From Bacillus mycoides (GTDB lineage: Bacteria > Bacillota > Bacilli > Bacillales > Bacillaceae_G), in assembly GCF_018742245.1 (NCBI RefSeq), contig NZ_CP036132.1, forward strand, positions 4,211,001 through 4,275,000: a stretch of 64,000 bases of DNA, in the 5' to 3' direction. A program made the translations under genes and the position numbers. Below the pieces are notes generated by a model, which saw only the letters and a program-made list of their open reading frames with translations, had not been told where the DNA came from and ran no database searches. Shown here piece after piece: positions 54,418 through 64,000 of the stretch; within the stretch, counting starts at the first letter, position 1, and each line of letters begins with the position of its first letter.

Positions 54418-55446
54418 TTAAATATGTTGTACATTTTCTTGTTTTGCTAATTCATCAACAACTAACGTTACAAGATCTACAACACGACGAGAGTAGCCCC
54501 ACTCGTTATCATACCAAGCAAGTACTTTCACTTTACGCTCACCCATTACCATTGTAGATAAACCATCAATAATAGCTGAGTGTGTATTTGTATTAAAGTC
54601 GATAGACACTAAAGGCTCTTCGCTAAATTCTACAATTCCTTTTAACGCACCGTTTGCAACAGTTTTGAATGCTTCATTAATATCTTCAACTGTTACATCA
54701 CGTTTTACGTCTACTACTAAATCAACAAGAGACACGTTTGGTGTTGGTACACGAAGTGCCATACCATGAAGTTTTCCATTTAAATGCGGAAGAACTTTTG
54801 CAAGCGCTTTCGCAGCACCCGTCGTTGTAGGAATGATTGACTGTCCGCAAGCACGTGCTCTTCTTAAATCTTTATGTGGGTTATCAATGTTTTTTTGGTC
54901 ATTTGTATAAGCGTGAACAGTTGTCATTAAACCGTTTTCAATTCCAAACTGCTCATCTAACACCTTTACAACAGGTGCTAAACAGTTTGTTGTACAAGAT
55001 GCATTTGAAATAACGGTATGTTTTGTAATATCTAATTGGTCTTCGTTCACACCAACTACAATTGTTACATCTTCATTTTTACCAGGCGCTGTTAAAATAA
55101 CTTTTTTCGCTCCAGCTTCAACGTGAAGAATTGCTTTTTCTTTTGAATTAAATTTACCAGTTGCTTCAATTACAACTTCAACACCTAGATCTGTCCAAGG
55201 CAATTCCTTTGGATCACGGTTGTTTAAAAGGCGAATCATTTTCCCATCTACTAATAAGTGATCTTCAAATGCTTCCACTGTTCCGGCAAACTTACCGTGT
55301 ACTGTATCATATTTAATTAAATGTGCTAACGTTTCGGACGGATAGCTTGCATTGATTGCTACAATTTCGAATGCGCTTTCTTTTATTGCTTGACGAAACA
55401 CCATTCTCCCAATACGTCCAAATCCATTAATTGCCACACGAGTCAT
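54418..55446 (-). CDS. gapB: NADP-preferring glyceraldehyde-3-phosphate dehydrogenase GapB
   Basis: A 342-residue gluconeogenic enzyme. Nucleotide motif INGFGRIGR; catalytic Cys151 in SNASCTTNC; active-site His in VHAYTNDQ. At 32-34 it reads N-A-S where the glycolytic GapA has an Asp, which fits NADP preference. Gene pair with speD as in B. subtilis, but a terminator divides them here. Confidence 0.94.
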   Translation of the reverse strand: MTRVAINGFGRIGRMVFRQAIKESAFEIVAINASYPSETLAHLIKYDTVHGKFAGTVEAFEDHLLVDGKMIRLLNNRDPKELPWTDLGVEVVIEATGKFNSKEKAILHVEAGAKKVILTAPGKNEDVTIVVGVNEDQLDITKHTVISNASCTTNCLAPVVKVLDEQFGIENGLMTTVHAYTNDQKNIDNPHKDLRRARACGQSIIPTTTGAAKALAKVLPHLNGKLHGMALRVPTPNVSLVDLVVDVKRDVTVEDINEAFKTVANGALKGIVEFSEEPLVSIDFNTNTHSAIIDGLSTMVMGERKVKVLAWYDNEWGYSRRVVDLVTLVVDELAKQENVQHI

Positions 55447-55555
55447 AATATGTTATCCCCCTTGAATGCGTTATACTATTTATCTCAAATCCCAATATTA
55501 GTATAACACAAAAAGGAGGAATGTCACTAAGCATTTTCATTAATTTCACAATTTT

Positions 55556-56158
55556 TTAATCAATAATGTTCCACTTCTTTAAAATCACCTGTAATTGTGT
55601 TTTCGTTTCCATAATTGTGCCATCATTATTTATCACTTCATCTGCATTCTTCACTTTTTCTTCTAATGGCATTTGAGATTGAATACGCACCGTTGCTTCT
55701 TCTTCTGAAAAGTTATTTCGTTTCATTAAACGGTCTAATTGTGTATTCGGCTTAACCGCTACAACTAAAACGCGATCAACGAGACTCGTTAATTTACTTT
55801 CAAATAAAAGAGGAATATCTAACACAACCGCTTGCACACCTTCTTTTATGTACATTTCCTTTTGCATATTCATTTCCTCACGCACTGCCGGATGAACAAT
55901 TTTATTTAACTGCAATCGTTTTTCTTCATTATGGAAAACGACACTTCCTAATTTCGGTCGATCCAGTTCTCCGTCTTTTTGTAACACTTCCGTTCCAAAT
56001 ACTTCTACAATTTTGTTATATGCTGGTTTTCCTCGTTCTACAACTTCTCGCGCAATAATATCTGCATCAATAACTGGTATACTTAGCTCGCGAAACATTT
56101 GAGACACTGTACTTTTTCCACTTGCAATGCCTCCTGTTAATCCAATTACTACTGTCAT
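55556..56158 (-). CDS. coaE: Dephospho-CoA kinase
   Basis: A 200-residue kinase for the last CoA step. P-loop [22 protein letters not shown], and the LID region [16 protein letters not shown] 56158 lies six bases after GGGGG. Confidence 0.94.
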   Translation of the reverse strand: MTVVIGLTGGIASGKSTVSQMFRELSIPVIDADIIAREVVERGKPAYNKIVEVFGTEVLQKDGELDRPKLGSVVFHNEEKRLQLNKIVHPAVREEMNMQKEMYIKEGVQAVVLDIPLLFESKLTSLVDRVLVVAVKPNTQLDRLMKRNNFSEEEATVRIQSQMPLEEKVKNADEVINNDGTIMETKTQLQVILKKWNIID

Positions 56159-56209
56159 CATAATCCCCCTCATAATAAAAGGCGCGAAACTAGTGTTCCA
56201 CGCCCATAC

Positions 56210-56842
56210 TTACATTTTCCAAATTCCAATAATAATGAGTAATACCCCAGGCAGGAATGTAAATTTTTGTAACCATTTCATATTCGACAAAACCGTACCA
56301 AGCTTCATTCCAATAAATAAAAATAAAGAACTCATAACCGCGACTAATATCGCCATCATAGCAGGTGCATACCCTAATAAAGATGCACCAATTCCAGCAC
56401 CAAACGAATCTACAGAAAGAGCTATACCAAGAAGTAGCGCTTCTCCTGCAGAAATGGTGCCCGATTTATCAAAATCCGCAACAGTCGGTTTCCGTAAAAT
56501 TTGAATCACTAGTCCTAGTGAAGCAATCTCTAATTTCCAAACCTTCTCCTCTTGCTTCGGTTCTTCTTTTTTATCACTCCGAAAAAATTGGTATAATACC
56601 CAAATCCCTATTCCAATAAGAACAAGCCCACCGATACGCGTTGCGATAACAGGTGAAAAAATTTTCGCGATCATATGTCCAATTCCCATTGAAACGAGCA
56701 TAACAGCCGCTGAACAGATTCCGATAATTATAATTGATCTTAGTGGAATTCTTACGCTTCTTAAACCGTATGTTAGCCCTACACTACAGCTATCTAAGCT
56801 TAATGTAAAAGCTAATAAAATAAGAGACAAATAAAGGTACAT
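56210..56842 (-). CDS. ytaF: Sporulation membrane protein YtaF
   Basis: A 210-residue protein of the MntP-like cation-transporter superfamily, six membrane segments in two halves with SLDSCSVGLTYG (about 15) and SVDSFGAGIG (about 143). The loop between halves holds DFDKSGTISAGE (123-134), a canonical EF-hand calcium loop (D1, D3, S5, G6, I8, S9, E12). Sporulation role by family only. Confidence 0.87.
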   Translation of the reverse strand: MYLYLSLILLAFTLSLDSCSVGLTYGLRSVRIPLRSIIIIGICSAAVMLVSMGIGHMIAKIFSPVIATRIGGLVLIGIGIWVLYQFFRSDKKEEPKQEEKVWKLEIASLGLVIQILRKPTVADFDKSGTISAGEALLLGIALSVDSFGAGIGASLLGYAPAMMAILVAVMSSLFLFIGMKLGTVLSNMKWLQKFTFLPGVLLIIIGIWKM

Positions 56843-56914
56843 CGGTAAACTCCTCCCTTATACATAGCTCTGCTGTATGTATATGACAAATGCCTATCCG
56901 ATGTTATCTCTTTT

Positions 56915-57745
56915 CTATATTCTAGGCTGACAAATTGGGCAGTAATGCGTTCCTCTTCCACCAACAACTGTTTTTTCTAAAATCGTACCGCAAGTCACAC
57001 ACGGTTCTCCCTTTTTTCCATATACATTTAGAAGTTCTTGGAATGAACCGATTTGCCCTTGCGAATTGATATACGTTCTAATTGTACTTCCGCCTCGCTT
57101 CACTGCTTCGCCTAGCGTTGTAACAATCGCTTCGTAAACTCTCTCAATTTCTTCTTCCGTTAAAGATGACGCTTCTCGCTCTGGATGAATATGAGAACGG
57201 AATAATACTTCATCTACATATATATTTCCAAGCCCTACTAAAAGACGCTGGTCTAATAATACGACTTTTATTTTGCGATTTGTCTTTTGCAATCTTTCTT
57301 GTAAGTACTGCGGTGTCAATTCAGCATCAAATGGCTCTGGTCCTAAATCAGCAAGAGGCATTTGAGCAAACTCTTCACCTTTCTTAAAGAGATGCATCGT
57401 ACCAAACTTTCTCACATCTTTATAATGTAATTCAGTTCCATCTGTAAATAAGAAACGTACGTGTGTATGTTTATCAATTGGCTCATCCTCTTGATGAAGT
57501 AAAAACTTACCTTCCATACGCAAATGTGAAACAATTACATAGTTTGTTACATACAAAAGCAAAAACTTACCTCTTCGCTTTATATTCTCGATCATCTCGC
57601 CTCTTAGCATGTCTTTAAAGATTTCTGCATCGTCCGGTCGTTTCACTATTTTTGGGTAAGTGATAATTACATCTTCAATCACTTTCCCCGTTACAAGATT
57701 TTCAAGTGTCCGTCTAACATTTTCAACCTCTGGTAATTCCGGCAT
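56915..57745 (-). CDS. mutM: Formamidopyrimidine-DNA glycosylase
   Basis: A 276-residue Fpg. N-terminal PELPEVENVRR with catalytic Pro2/Glu3, Lys in RRGKFLLL, H2TH domain, and zinc finger CVTC...CPIC at the end. Removes 8-oxoguanine. 12 bp after polA. Confidence 0.96.
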   Translation of the reverse strand: MPELPEVENVRRTLENLVTGKVIEDVIITYPKIVKRPDDAEIFKDMLRGEMIENIKRRGKFLLLYVTNYVIVSHLRMEGKFLLHQEDEPIDKHTHVRFLFTDGTELHYKDVRKFGTMHLFKKGEEFAQMPLADLGPEPFDAELTPQYLQERLQKTNRKIKVVLLDQRLLVGLGNIYVDEVLFRSHIHPEREASSLTEEEIERVYEAIVTTLGEAVKRGGSTIRTYINSQGQIGSFQELLNVYGKKGEPCVTCGTILEKTVVGGRGTHYCPICQPRI

Positions 57746-57757
57746 TTTATCACTTCC

Positions 57758-60391
57758 TTATTTCGCGTCGTACCAAGTTGGACCGTAAGAATAATCAACT
57801 TTTAACGGAACTGCTAGTTCAATTGCATGCTCCATTACTTCAGGTACAAGCTTCTCTAATTTTTCCACTTCTTCTTTTGGCGCTTCAAAAATCAATTCAT
57901 CGTGTACTTGCAGAAGTAAGCGAGCTTGTAGGCCTTCTTCTTCTAAGCGATCCGCCATAATAATCATAGCCTTTTTAATAATATCCGCCGCACTACCTTG
58001 AATTGGTGTATTCATTGCTGTACGCTCTGCAAAGCTACGTAAATTAAAGTTACGGCTCGTAATTTCTGGAATGTAACGACGGCGATTTAATAACGTTGAA
58101 ACATATCCTTTTTGCTTCGCATCTTTTACAATGTCAGCCATATATTCTTGTACTCCAGGGAAGCTTTCTAAATACCTTTCGATAAATTCCCCTGCCGCTT
58201 TTCTCGTGATTCCTAAGTTTTGTGAAAGGCCGTAATCACTAATACCGTATACAATGCCGAAGTTTACAGCTTTTGCTTGTCGTCTCATATTAGATGTCAC
58301 TTCATCTTTTCCAACACCGAATACATCCATAGCTGTTTTCGTATGAATATCCATGTCATGTTGGAACGCTTCAACTAAACCTTCATCTTTTGCAATGTGA
58401 GCAAGCACACGAAGTTCAATTTGTGAATAATCGGCCGCGTACATAATCCATCCTTCTTCTGAAGGAATAAACGCCTGACGAATCTTCCTTCCCTCTTCTA
58501 AGCGAATCGGGATATTTTGCAAGTTAGGTTCCGTTGAACTTAGTCGTCCTGTTTGCGTTAACACTTGGTTAAAGCGAGTATGAATTTTAGATGAATCGTC
58601 ATGTACAACTTTTAGTAACCCTTCAATATATGTAGAGTTTAGTTTCCCTAATTGACGATAGTGTAAAATTTTCGGAATGATTGCATGATGATCCATAAGC
58701 TTGTCTAGTACATCAGCAGACGTAGAATAACCTGTTTTCGTCTTTTTAATAACAGGTAAATTTAAGTTTTCAAACAGAATAACCCCAAGCTGCTTCGGTG
58801 AATTAATATTAAATTCCGTCCCTGCAAGCTCATAAATCTCTTGTTCCATTTCCTTTAATCTACCCGCAAGCTCTTCTCCCATATTACGAAGACGCTCCGT
58901 ATCAACTGTAACACCTTTCACTTCCATGTCAGCTAATACACGAGCAAGCGGTAATTCTAACTCTGTAAATAGTTCATATTGCTCATTCTTTTCTAACTCT
59001 TCTACGAATGTTTGCTTCACATCGAATAATACATGTACTTTACGAGCGACATGCTCAGCTACTACCTCTTGCTCAGGAACAGCACGCTTCGCACCTTTCC
59101 CGTAAACTTCTTCGTCAGATTTTACCGCATGTGTTTCTTTCATTTTCGCAACAGCACGGAAATCTTTATCGGTATCAGCTGGATCAAGTAAATAAGCGGC
59201 AATTAATAAATCAAAGTCAATCCCTTGAATATCTATACCTTTCCACTTGAGAGCAACGATAGCACGCTTCGCATCAAATGTATGTTTTCTCATTTCTCCA
59301 TTTGCAAGCCACTCTTTAAAAGCATCCGATTTAAGAGCAACATCGGCCGGAATGAAGTAACAACCATTTTCATTTTGAATACCAAAACCTTGAATATCGG
59401 CTTTATGATAGTTATCTTCTTGCACTTCAACAATAAGCGCACTATCTTGCTGAAGCATTTCTTCTGTAACTTCTTCTACAATATCAAATGTAATATCATC
59501 TAATTCAGCTGGAGCCGTTTCCTCCGGCGTAACACCTAATTTATTTAAAAGGGATGTAAATCCTAAATTCTCGAACATCGGAATCAAATCGCTTGGTTCA
59601 TACCCTTTATATGCCATATCATCTACATGCACAGTAATCGGTGCGTCTGTAATAATAGTCGCCAGTTCTTTACTCATAAGAGCTTGTTCTTTATTCGCTT
59701 CTAACTTTTCTTTTAATTTCTTTCCACTCACTTGATCTAAGTTTTCATATACTGCTTCTACCGTTTCAAATTGCGTTAATAATTTAATGGCTGTCTTCTC
59801 ACCAACACCTGGTACACCTGGAATGTTATCTGATTGGTCTCCCATTAAACCTTTCATGTCGATAATTTGCTTTGGTGATAAGCTATATTTCTCAAATAAA
59901 GCTTCTTTCGTATATTCATCTACTTCTGTAATCCCTTTGCGAGGAATACATACGAGTGTATTATCTGACACAAGTTGCAGTAAATCTTTATCTCCTGAAA
60001 TAACCTTAACATGAAACCCTTGCTCACTCGCTTCTTTCGCTAACGTTCCCATAATGTCATCCGCTTCATAATTTTCCAGTTCATAACGCGGTACATTGAA
60101 TGCATCAAGCATCTCACGAATAAACGGGAATTGCTCTGATAGTTCAGGTGGCGTCTTTTGACGCCCTCCCTTATAATCACTATACGTTTTATGACGGAAC
60201 GTTGTTTTCCCCGCATCAAACGCCACAAGCATGTGCGTCGGTTTTTCTTCCTCTAATATTCTCATTAACATCATCGTAAAACCATAAATTGCGTTCGTAT
60301 GTATACCTTTGTCGTTATTTAAAAGCGGTAGTGCAAAGAAAGCACGATACGCGATATTATTACCATCTACTAATACGACTTTTTTTTCCAA
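57758..60391 (-). CDS. polA: DNA polymerase I
   Basis: An 877-residue polymerase. 5' nuclease domain (LVDGNNIAYRAFF to about 290), a 3'-5' exonuclease-like domain lacking catalytic acids, and the A-family palm/fingers (DYSQIELRVLAHIA; RRQAKAVNFGIVYG; VHDELIFE). TTG 60391 follows GGAGG by eight bases. Confidence 0.96.
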   Translation of the reverse strand: MEKKVVLVDGNNIAYRAFFALPLLNNDKGIHTNAIYGFTMMLMRILEEEKPTHMLVAFDAGKTTFRHKTYSDYKGGRQKTPPELSEQFPFIREMLDAFNVPRYELENYEADDIMGTLAKEASEQGFHVKVISGDKDLLQLVSDNTLVCIPRKGITEVDEYTKEALFEKYSLSPKQIIDMKGLMGDQSDNIPGVPGVGEKTAIKLLTQFETVEAVYENLDQVSGKKLKEKLEANKEQALMSKELATIITDAPITVHVDDMAYKGYEPSDLIPMFENLGFTSLLNKLGVTPEETAPAELDDITFDIVEEVTEEMLQQDSALIVEVQEDNYHKADIQGFGIQNENGCYFIPADVALKSDAFKEWLANGEMRKHTFDAKRAIVALKWKGIDIQGIDFDLLIAAYLLDPADTDKDFRAVAKMKETHAVKSDEEVYGKGAKRAVPEQEVVAEHVARKVHVLFDVKQTFVEELEKNEQYELFTELELPLARVLADMEVKGVTVDTERLRNMGEELAGRLKEMEQEIYELAGTEFNINSPKQLGVILFENLNLPVIKKTKTGYSTSADVLDKLMDHHAIIPKILHYRQLGKLNSTYIEGLLKVVHDDSSKIHTRFNQVLTQTGRLSSTEPNLQNIPIRLEEGRKIRQAFIPSEEGWIMYAADYSQIELRVLAHIAKDEGLVEAFQHDMDIHTKTAMDVFGVGKDEVTSNMRRQAKAVNFGIVYGISDYGLSQNLGITRKAAGEFIERYLESFPGVQEYMADIVKDAKQKGYVSTLLNRRRYIPEITSRNFNLRSFAERTAMNTPIQGSAADIIKKAMIIMADRLEEEGLQARLLLQVHDELIFEAPKEEVEKLEKLVPEVMEHAIELAVPLKVDYSYGPTWYDAK

Positions 60392-60412
60392 ACTACAAAC
60401 CTCCCCATACAA

Positions 60413-60676
60413 ATTTGAAACGATTTTCCCACAGAAAAAAAACCGTTCCTATCCTCTCTCTATATTAACATGACTAATAGAGAGAAGAAAAATAACGGTT
60501 TTTTTCTATCATATATAAACAGACTTACATTGGCATAAAAGGGAAGTGACGAGAATAGCATAACTACTCTCGTCCAAAATTACTCCTTGGATGAAGGGGT
60601 TTTCATATATTATATTAACAGAGCTTTATTAATATTTAATTAAGCCATTGTTAATATATTGTAAATATCCTTCATC
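60413..60676. other. 264-bp region between phoR and polA
   Basis: Contains two hairpins: AAAACCGTT/AACGGTTTT with an inner CTCTCTCTAT/AATAGAGAG (60437-60508), and GACGAGA...TCTCGTC (60551-60577). The left one with T-run on minus probably ends phoPR transcripts; the polA promoter must lie here. Confidence 0.6.
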
Positions 60677-62440
60677 CTATTTTTCAGTAGCTGATTTTGG
60701 TAAAACAACTGTAAATGTTGTACCTTCTCCAACCTCACTATCCACTGTAATCGTACCTTGATGTGCTTCAACTAAATGCTTTACAATTGATAAACCAAGA
60801 CCCGTTCCACCCGTATTTCTACTTCTCGCTTTATCAACTCGATAAAAACGTTCAAATATACGAGGGATTTCTTCTTTACTAATACCAATTCCAGTATCCG
60901 ACACTTTTATATACGCATTATATTTATCCTCTAATAATTCAACTGAAACAACGCCTCCAGCCGGCGTATATACGATTGCATTATTAATTAAATTAATAAA
61001 GATTTGTTTTAAGCGGCTCGGATCTCCAATAACGGAAACTCGTTTCAATACATTCACTTGTAAAGAGATTTCTTTTTCACCCGCTTTATTATCAAGCACC
61101 ATGTGAATGTCTTCCAGAAGCCCCTTCATATCAACCGTACCCATATTTAATCTAAACCCTTGCTGCTCGATTTTTGACAAATCTAATAAATCTTCAATTA
61201 ATCCTTGCATACGCTCACTTTCTTTTAAAATGATATGCAAGAAATGTTCGCAGAATTTTTTATTATCCATAGCTCCGTCCAAGAGTGTTTCTGAAAAACC
61301 TTTAATAGAAGTAATCGGTGTCTTCAATTCATGAGAAACATTCGCTAAAAAATCTTTTCTCATTTGTTCTAATTTCTTTAACTCTGTAATGTCATGGAAT
61401 ACGAGAACAATCCCTTTCCACTCATGGTTTGTCCCAATAATTGGCGCTCCGTATACTTCGAAATGCTTGCGCTCAATACCTAGCGGCAATAACATTTGTT
61501 TACGCACTTTCACTTCTGTCATAAAAATTTCTTCCACAAGCTCAATAATTTCCGTATGGTGAAATGATTCATAATATAAACGGTCTAAATATTCTTCATC
61601 TGTTACGTGGAAAGTCTCCTTATAAGAACGGTTTACAAGGTTTATATAACCACGGCTATCAATTAAAATCATTCCGCTTCCCATATTTTCAATTAATGTG
61701 TGCAAACGATCTTGTTGCATTTCTTGTTCGAGTGTCATCTCTTGTAAATTACGAGCTAAAATATTAATTGCTTTACTCAGCATTCCTGTTTCATCCGAAT
61801 GACTTTCATATGCACGCGCTTTATAATTACCCTTCGCTAATTCAATCGCAACTTTCGTAACTGATTCAATCGGCCTAATATATTGTCCTGTAATTTTGAC
61901 ACCTAGGAATACAACTACGAGACAAGCAATGACAAATCCGATAATTAATAATCCCCACGTTTTTTGGTGAACGTCCCTCAAAGTATCAATTGTACTTTTC
62001 ACCAAAATGTATCCTTGTTTCCCTTCTACATCCTGGACGAACACAGCATGATAAAATTCATTCTTTTGATCTGTTTCTTTCGTAATGACTTTATTTTTTT
62101 GTTTTCCTGCTTCAGAAGAAAGTTCTTTAATCATCTCTTGACTAAATGCAGATTGTTTCCCTCCGCTATATTGAACTTTCTTTTTTTCATCCACAAATAT
62201 AATAGAAGCTGGTATTTGTTCTTCTAACTTTTCAAATACATACGGCTTTTTTAAAACAGAATCAAACCCTTGCTCCTCTGCTAATACAGCAACATACCTT
62301 GTCTCTTTTACCATTCTTTCTTTAGCATGATCTATATAGTAATTTTCAAATACGGTTTCTAATAATACACCTAGTCCAACTAAAATAAAAACGATAAGAG
62401 AAACAAATGTAAAAAGAAGCCTGGAACGAAATTTATTCAT
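60677..62440 (-). CDS. phoR: Phosphate-regulation sensor kinase PhoR
   Basis: A 587-residue kinase: two membrane segments (10-30, 163-182) around an external PDC-like domain, HAMP (about 183-237), PAS (about 245-350), His370 in VSHELKTPI, and ATP motifs NLINNAIVY, DTGIGI, GTGLGL. Overlaps phoP by 8 bp. Senses wall-teichoic-acid intermediates in B. subtilis. Confidence 0.95.
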   Translation of the reverse strand: MNKFRSRLLFTFVSLIVFILVGLGVLLETVFENYYIDHAKERMVKETRYVAVLAEEQGFDSVLKKPYVFEKLEEQIPASIIFVDEKKKVQYSGGKQSAFSQEMIKELSSEAGKQKNKVITKETDQKNEFYHAVFVQDVEGKQGYILVKSTIDTLRDVHQKTWGLLIIGFVIACLVVVFLGVKITGQYIRPIESVTKVAIELAKGNYKARAYESHSDETGMLSKAINILARNLQEMTLEQEMQQDRLHTLIENMGSGMILIDSRGYINLVNRSYKETFHVTDEEYLDRLYYESFHHTEIIELVEEIFMTEVKVRKQMLLPLGIERKHFEVYGAPIIGTNHEWKGIVLVFHDITELKKLEQMRKDFLANVSHELKTPITSIKGFSETLLDGAMDNKKFCEHFLHIILKESERMQGLIEDLLDLSKIEQQGFRLNMGTVDMKGLLEDIHMVLDNKAGEKEISLQVNVLKRVSVIGDPSRLKQIFINLINNAIVYTPAGGVVSVELLEDKYNAYIKVSDTGIGISKEEIPRIFERFYRVDKARSRNTGGTGLGLSIVKHLVEAHQGTITVDSEVGEGTTFTVVLPKSATEK

Positions 62441-63152
62441 CCCCTTTTGGCTCCTCTAATTTATAACCTAAACCACGTATCGTTTTAATGTACGTCGGTT
62501 TTTTCGTATTTTGTTCAATTTTATCGCGCAAATGGCTAATATGGACATCAACAATTCTTGTATCACCGGCAAAATCATAATTCCATACAGCACTCAATAA
62601 TTGGTCACGAGTTAATACACGACTTTTATTTTTTGCAAGATAAACAAGTAACTCAAATTCTTTCGGTGTTAGTTCCAGTTTCCTACCTTGGAAGTACGCT
62701 TCATAAAACTCCGGTAAAATTTTAAGCTCTGCAATTATGATACTATCTTCATCTGGCGTTTCCGAAACTTTTTCTTCTTGCTGTAATTTCGTGCGGCGCA
62801 AAATCGCTTTCACACGAGCAACAACTTCCCTTGGGCTAAACGGCTTCGTCATATAATCATCAGCCCCAAGCTCAAGACCTAGCACCTTATCAAATTCATC
62901 ATCTTTTGCTGTTAGCATTAAAATCGGCGTCATAACACGCTGCAATCGTAATTCTTTACAAACTTCCATACCATCCATTTTTGGAAGCATTAAATCTAAT
63001 ATAATTAAATCTGGGCGTTCTGTTGTCGCTTTTTGAAGCGCCATTTCTCCATCCATCGCTGTTATAACTTCAAACCCAGCTTGTTGTAAATTAAATTCAA
63101 TTAAAGTTAAGATAAATTCCTCATCATCAACTACTAAAATACGATTGTTCAT
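62433..63152 (-). CDS. phoP: Phosphate-regulation response regulator PhoP
   Basis: A 239-residue OmpR-family regulator. Asp53 in LIILDLMLP, Lys in YMTKPFS, winged helix with LTPKEFELLVYLA and VDVHISHLRDKI. First gene of phoPR. Confidence 0.95.
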   Translation of the reverse strand: MNNRILVVDDEEFILTLIEFNLQQAGFEVITAMDGEMALQKATTERPDLIILDLMLPKMDGMEVCKELRLQRVMTPILMLTAKDDEFDKVLGLELGADDYMTKPFSPREVVARVKAILRRTKLQQEEKVSETPDEDSIIIAELKILPEFYEAYFQGRKLELTPKEFELLVYLAKNKSRVLTRDQLLSAVWNYDFAGDTRIVDVHISHLRDKIEQNTKKPTYIKTIRGLGYKLEEPKGDE

Positions 63153-63316
63153 TCTTTTCCTCCAAGTTATAGACTTGAAACCTTCTTCATCCTAGTATTT
63201 TCCCCGTTATTCTCATCATACTAGAAAACAAGGTCTCCCTCAATATAATTGTCTATTCATGGAGCTCGTTTGTACTAGAGTTTCGGAAAATAAAAGCAAT
63301 CGTAACTTCATTCCCT

Positions 63317-63553
63317 CTATCCGGTCGCTATCCAAACTTTATAGATGAATCTATCTTTTTTAAACTCTTTTTCCGTATGAACTATAAACTCTCGATTTTG
63401 CGCTAGGAAAAACGAAAGAGCATACGCTATTTTATAATCTGGTGTTTCATATCCATCAAATACTTTCCCGTACATTTCATTCGCGATTGAATCGGCCCAC
63501 ACTTCAGCTTCTCTTATCGTTTCAAAAATAATGTCTTCCCTTTCCCATTTCAA
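63317..63553 (-). CDS. Hypothetical small cytosolic protein
   Basis: A 78-residue protein without membrane segment, starting LKWEREDIIFETIREAEVWA. TTG 63553 follows GGGTG by eight bases; the longer TTG start overlaps the neighbouring terminator. No family recognised. Lies between a MaoC-like gene's terminator and phoP. Confidence 0.6.
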   Translation of the reverse strand: MKWEREDIIFETIREAEVWADSIANEMYGKVFDGYETPDYKIAYALSFFLAQNREFIVHTEKEFKKDRFIYKVWIATG

Positions 63554-63576
63554 AGTTATATCACCCTTTCCAAACA

Positions 63577-63626
63577 AAAAGTAGCGCTAACATACCCTTA
63601 ATAAGAATATGACTAGCGCTACTTTT
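63577..63626 (-). terminator. Terminator of MaoC-like gene
   Basis: AAAAGTAGCGCTA/TAGCGCTACTTTT, perfect 13-bp stem, T-run on the minus strand. Confidence 0.9.
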
Positions 63627-63648
63627 ATATCATTCTAACTTTCATTTT

Positions 63649-64000
63649 TTAAAAATTATCTAATGCTTTTTCCATAATGGAAACAGATTTAAAAGGTGGT
63701 GTTACTGTTAATGAACCTTTTACAACAGTTTCTCCTTTTTCATCATGAGCAAATACAAGCATATCAATTGTATGTTCCTCCTCTGAAACAGCCACAACTT
63801 CAAAGTGGATTTGTAACGTTTCATAATGGTGAACATGTTTCACGAACGTAAGGTCCTTCCTAGTAATATGACTACCTGGACCTGGTAAATATTTCGTAAC
63901 CGCCGTTGTAATCAGCCCCGTTAGCATAATGCTTGGGACAATCGGCTTTTCATACGGAGTTTGGGATGCGTAATCATGCTGAATATATAATGGATTGGCA
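63649..64000 (-). CDS. MaoC-like hot-dog dehydratase, partial
   Basis: The 3' part only; the 5' end lies beyond the window. The open frame reads ANPLYIQHDYASQTPYEKPI at the cut edge, which fits the hydratase motif NPxHxDxxxA in altered form (H is replaced by I/Q), and PIVPSIMLTGLITTAV typical of MaoC proteins. Family members hydrate enoyl-CoA; the substrate is unknown. The missing motif His needs checking. Confidence 0.75.
   Translation of the reverse strand, partial: ANPLYIQHDYASQTPYEKPIVPSIMLTGLITTAVTKYLPGPGSHITRKDLTFVKHVHHYETLQIHFEVVAVSEEEHTIDMLVFAHDEKGETVVKGSLTVTPPFKSVSIMEKALDNF

Noticed and set aside
60600..60660. TTAATA-type repeats before polA as Pho boxes
   Set aside because: The stretch is generally AT-rich, spacing is irregular, and it lies downstream of phoR.

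Overview
The window is chromosomal DNA of a Bacillus cereus-group bacterium (anthracis/cereus/thuringiensis; species not resolved). The evidence is low GC content, a backbone in the gene order I recall for Bacillus subtilis (lcfA-fadR; mutS2-polX-cvpA-zapA, rnhC, pheST, sspI, ysdC, infC-rpmI-rplT, thrS, ytxC, dnaI-dnaB-nrdR, speD-gapB, coaE-ytaF-mutM-polA-phoRP), and group-specific items: an isd haem-uptake operon with the haemophores IsdX1 and IsdX2, a BclA-like collagen protein, and two bcr1-type intergenic repeats. No rRNA, tRNA, insertion sequence, prophage or CRISPR array was seen.

Region 1 (1-4.1 kb): the fatty-acid degradation genes lcfA-fadR with two FadR operators, a collagen-like spore-surface protein, a 5'-truncated iron-permease remnant and a 22-bp perfect hairpin. 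Region 2 (4.1-11.6 kb): a YcbLM-like two-component system and the ABC exporter it probably controls, including a 52-residue membrane protein and a DUF4097 protein, then ywbE and a RlmI-type rRNA methyltransferase. Region 3 (11.6-20 kb): the Fur-controlled isd locus. It runs isdC, isdX1, isdX2, isdE, permease, ATPase, srtB on the minus strand, and isdG converges on the plus strand. Haem is taken by NEAT proteins, passed to the sortase-B-anchored IsdC, imported by the ABC transporter and degraded by IsdG.

Region 4 (20-37 kb): brnQ under a T-box that reads threonine rather than a branched-chain amino acid, a pseudouridine synthase, then DNA repair and housekeeping genes, asnS and pheST with their own T-boxes, an SDR enzyme, a frameshifted small gene and sspI. 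Region 5 (37-45.4 kb): accessory membrane and regulatory genes (HD hydrolase, CPBP protease, tandem paralogous membrane proteins, a TetR-controlled EmrAB-like pump), then ysdC and a dUTPase-like gene. Region 6 (45.4-64 kb): ribosomal and translation genes with an L20-type leader and an AUU-started IF3, thrS with its T-box, replication initiation (dnaI, dnaB), nrdR, speD with a long unexplained leader, gapB, coaE, ytaF, mutM, polA, phoPR and the 3' part of a MaoC-like gene cut by the window end.

The least expected signals are the threonine-type T-box on brnQ, the direct-repeat response-regulator site before the YcbN-like operon, a perfect 14-bp hairpin splitting the isd operon, a bcr1 pair in which one copy has lost its centre, the speD leader, and an EF-hand loop inside the membrane protein YtaF.
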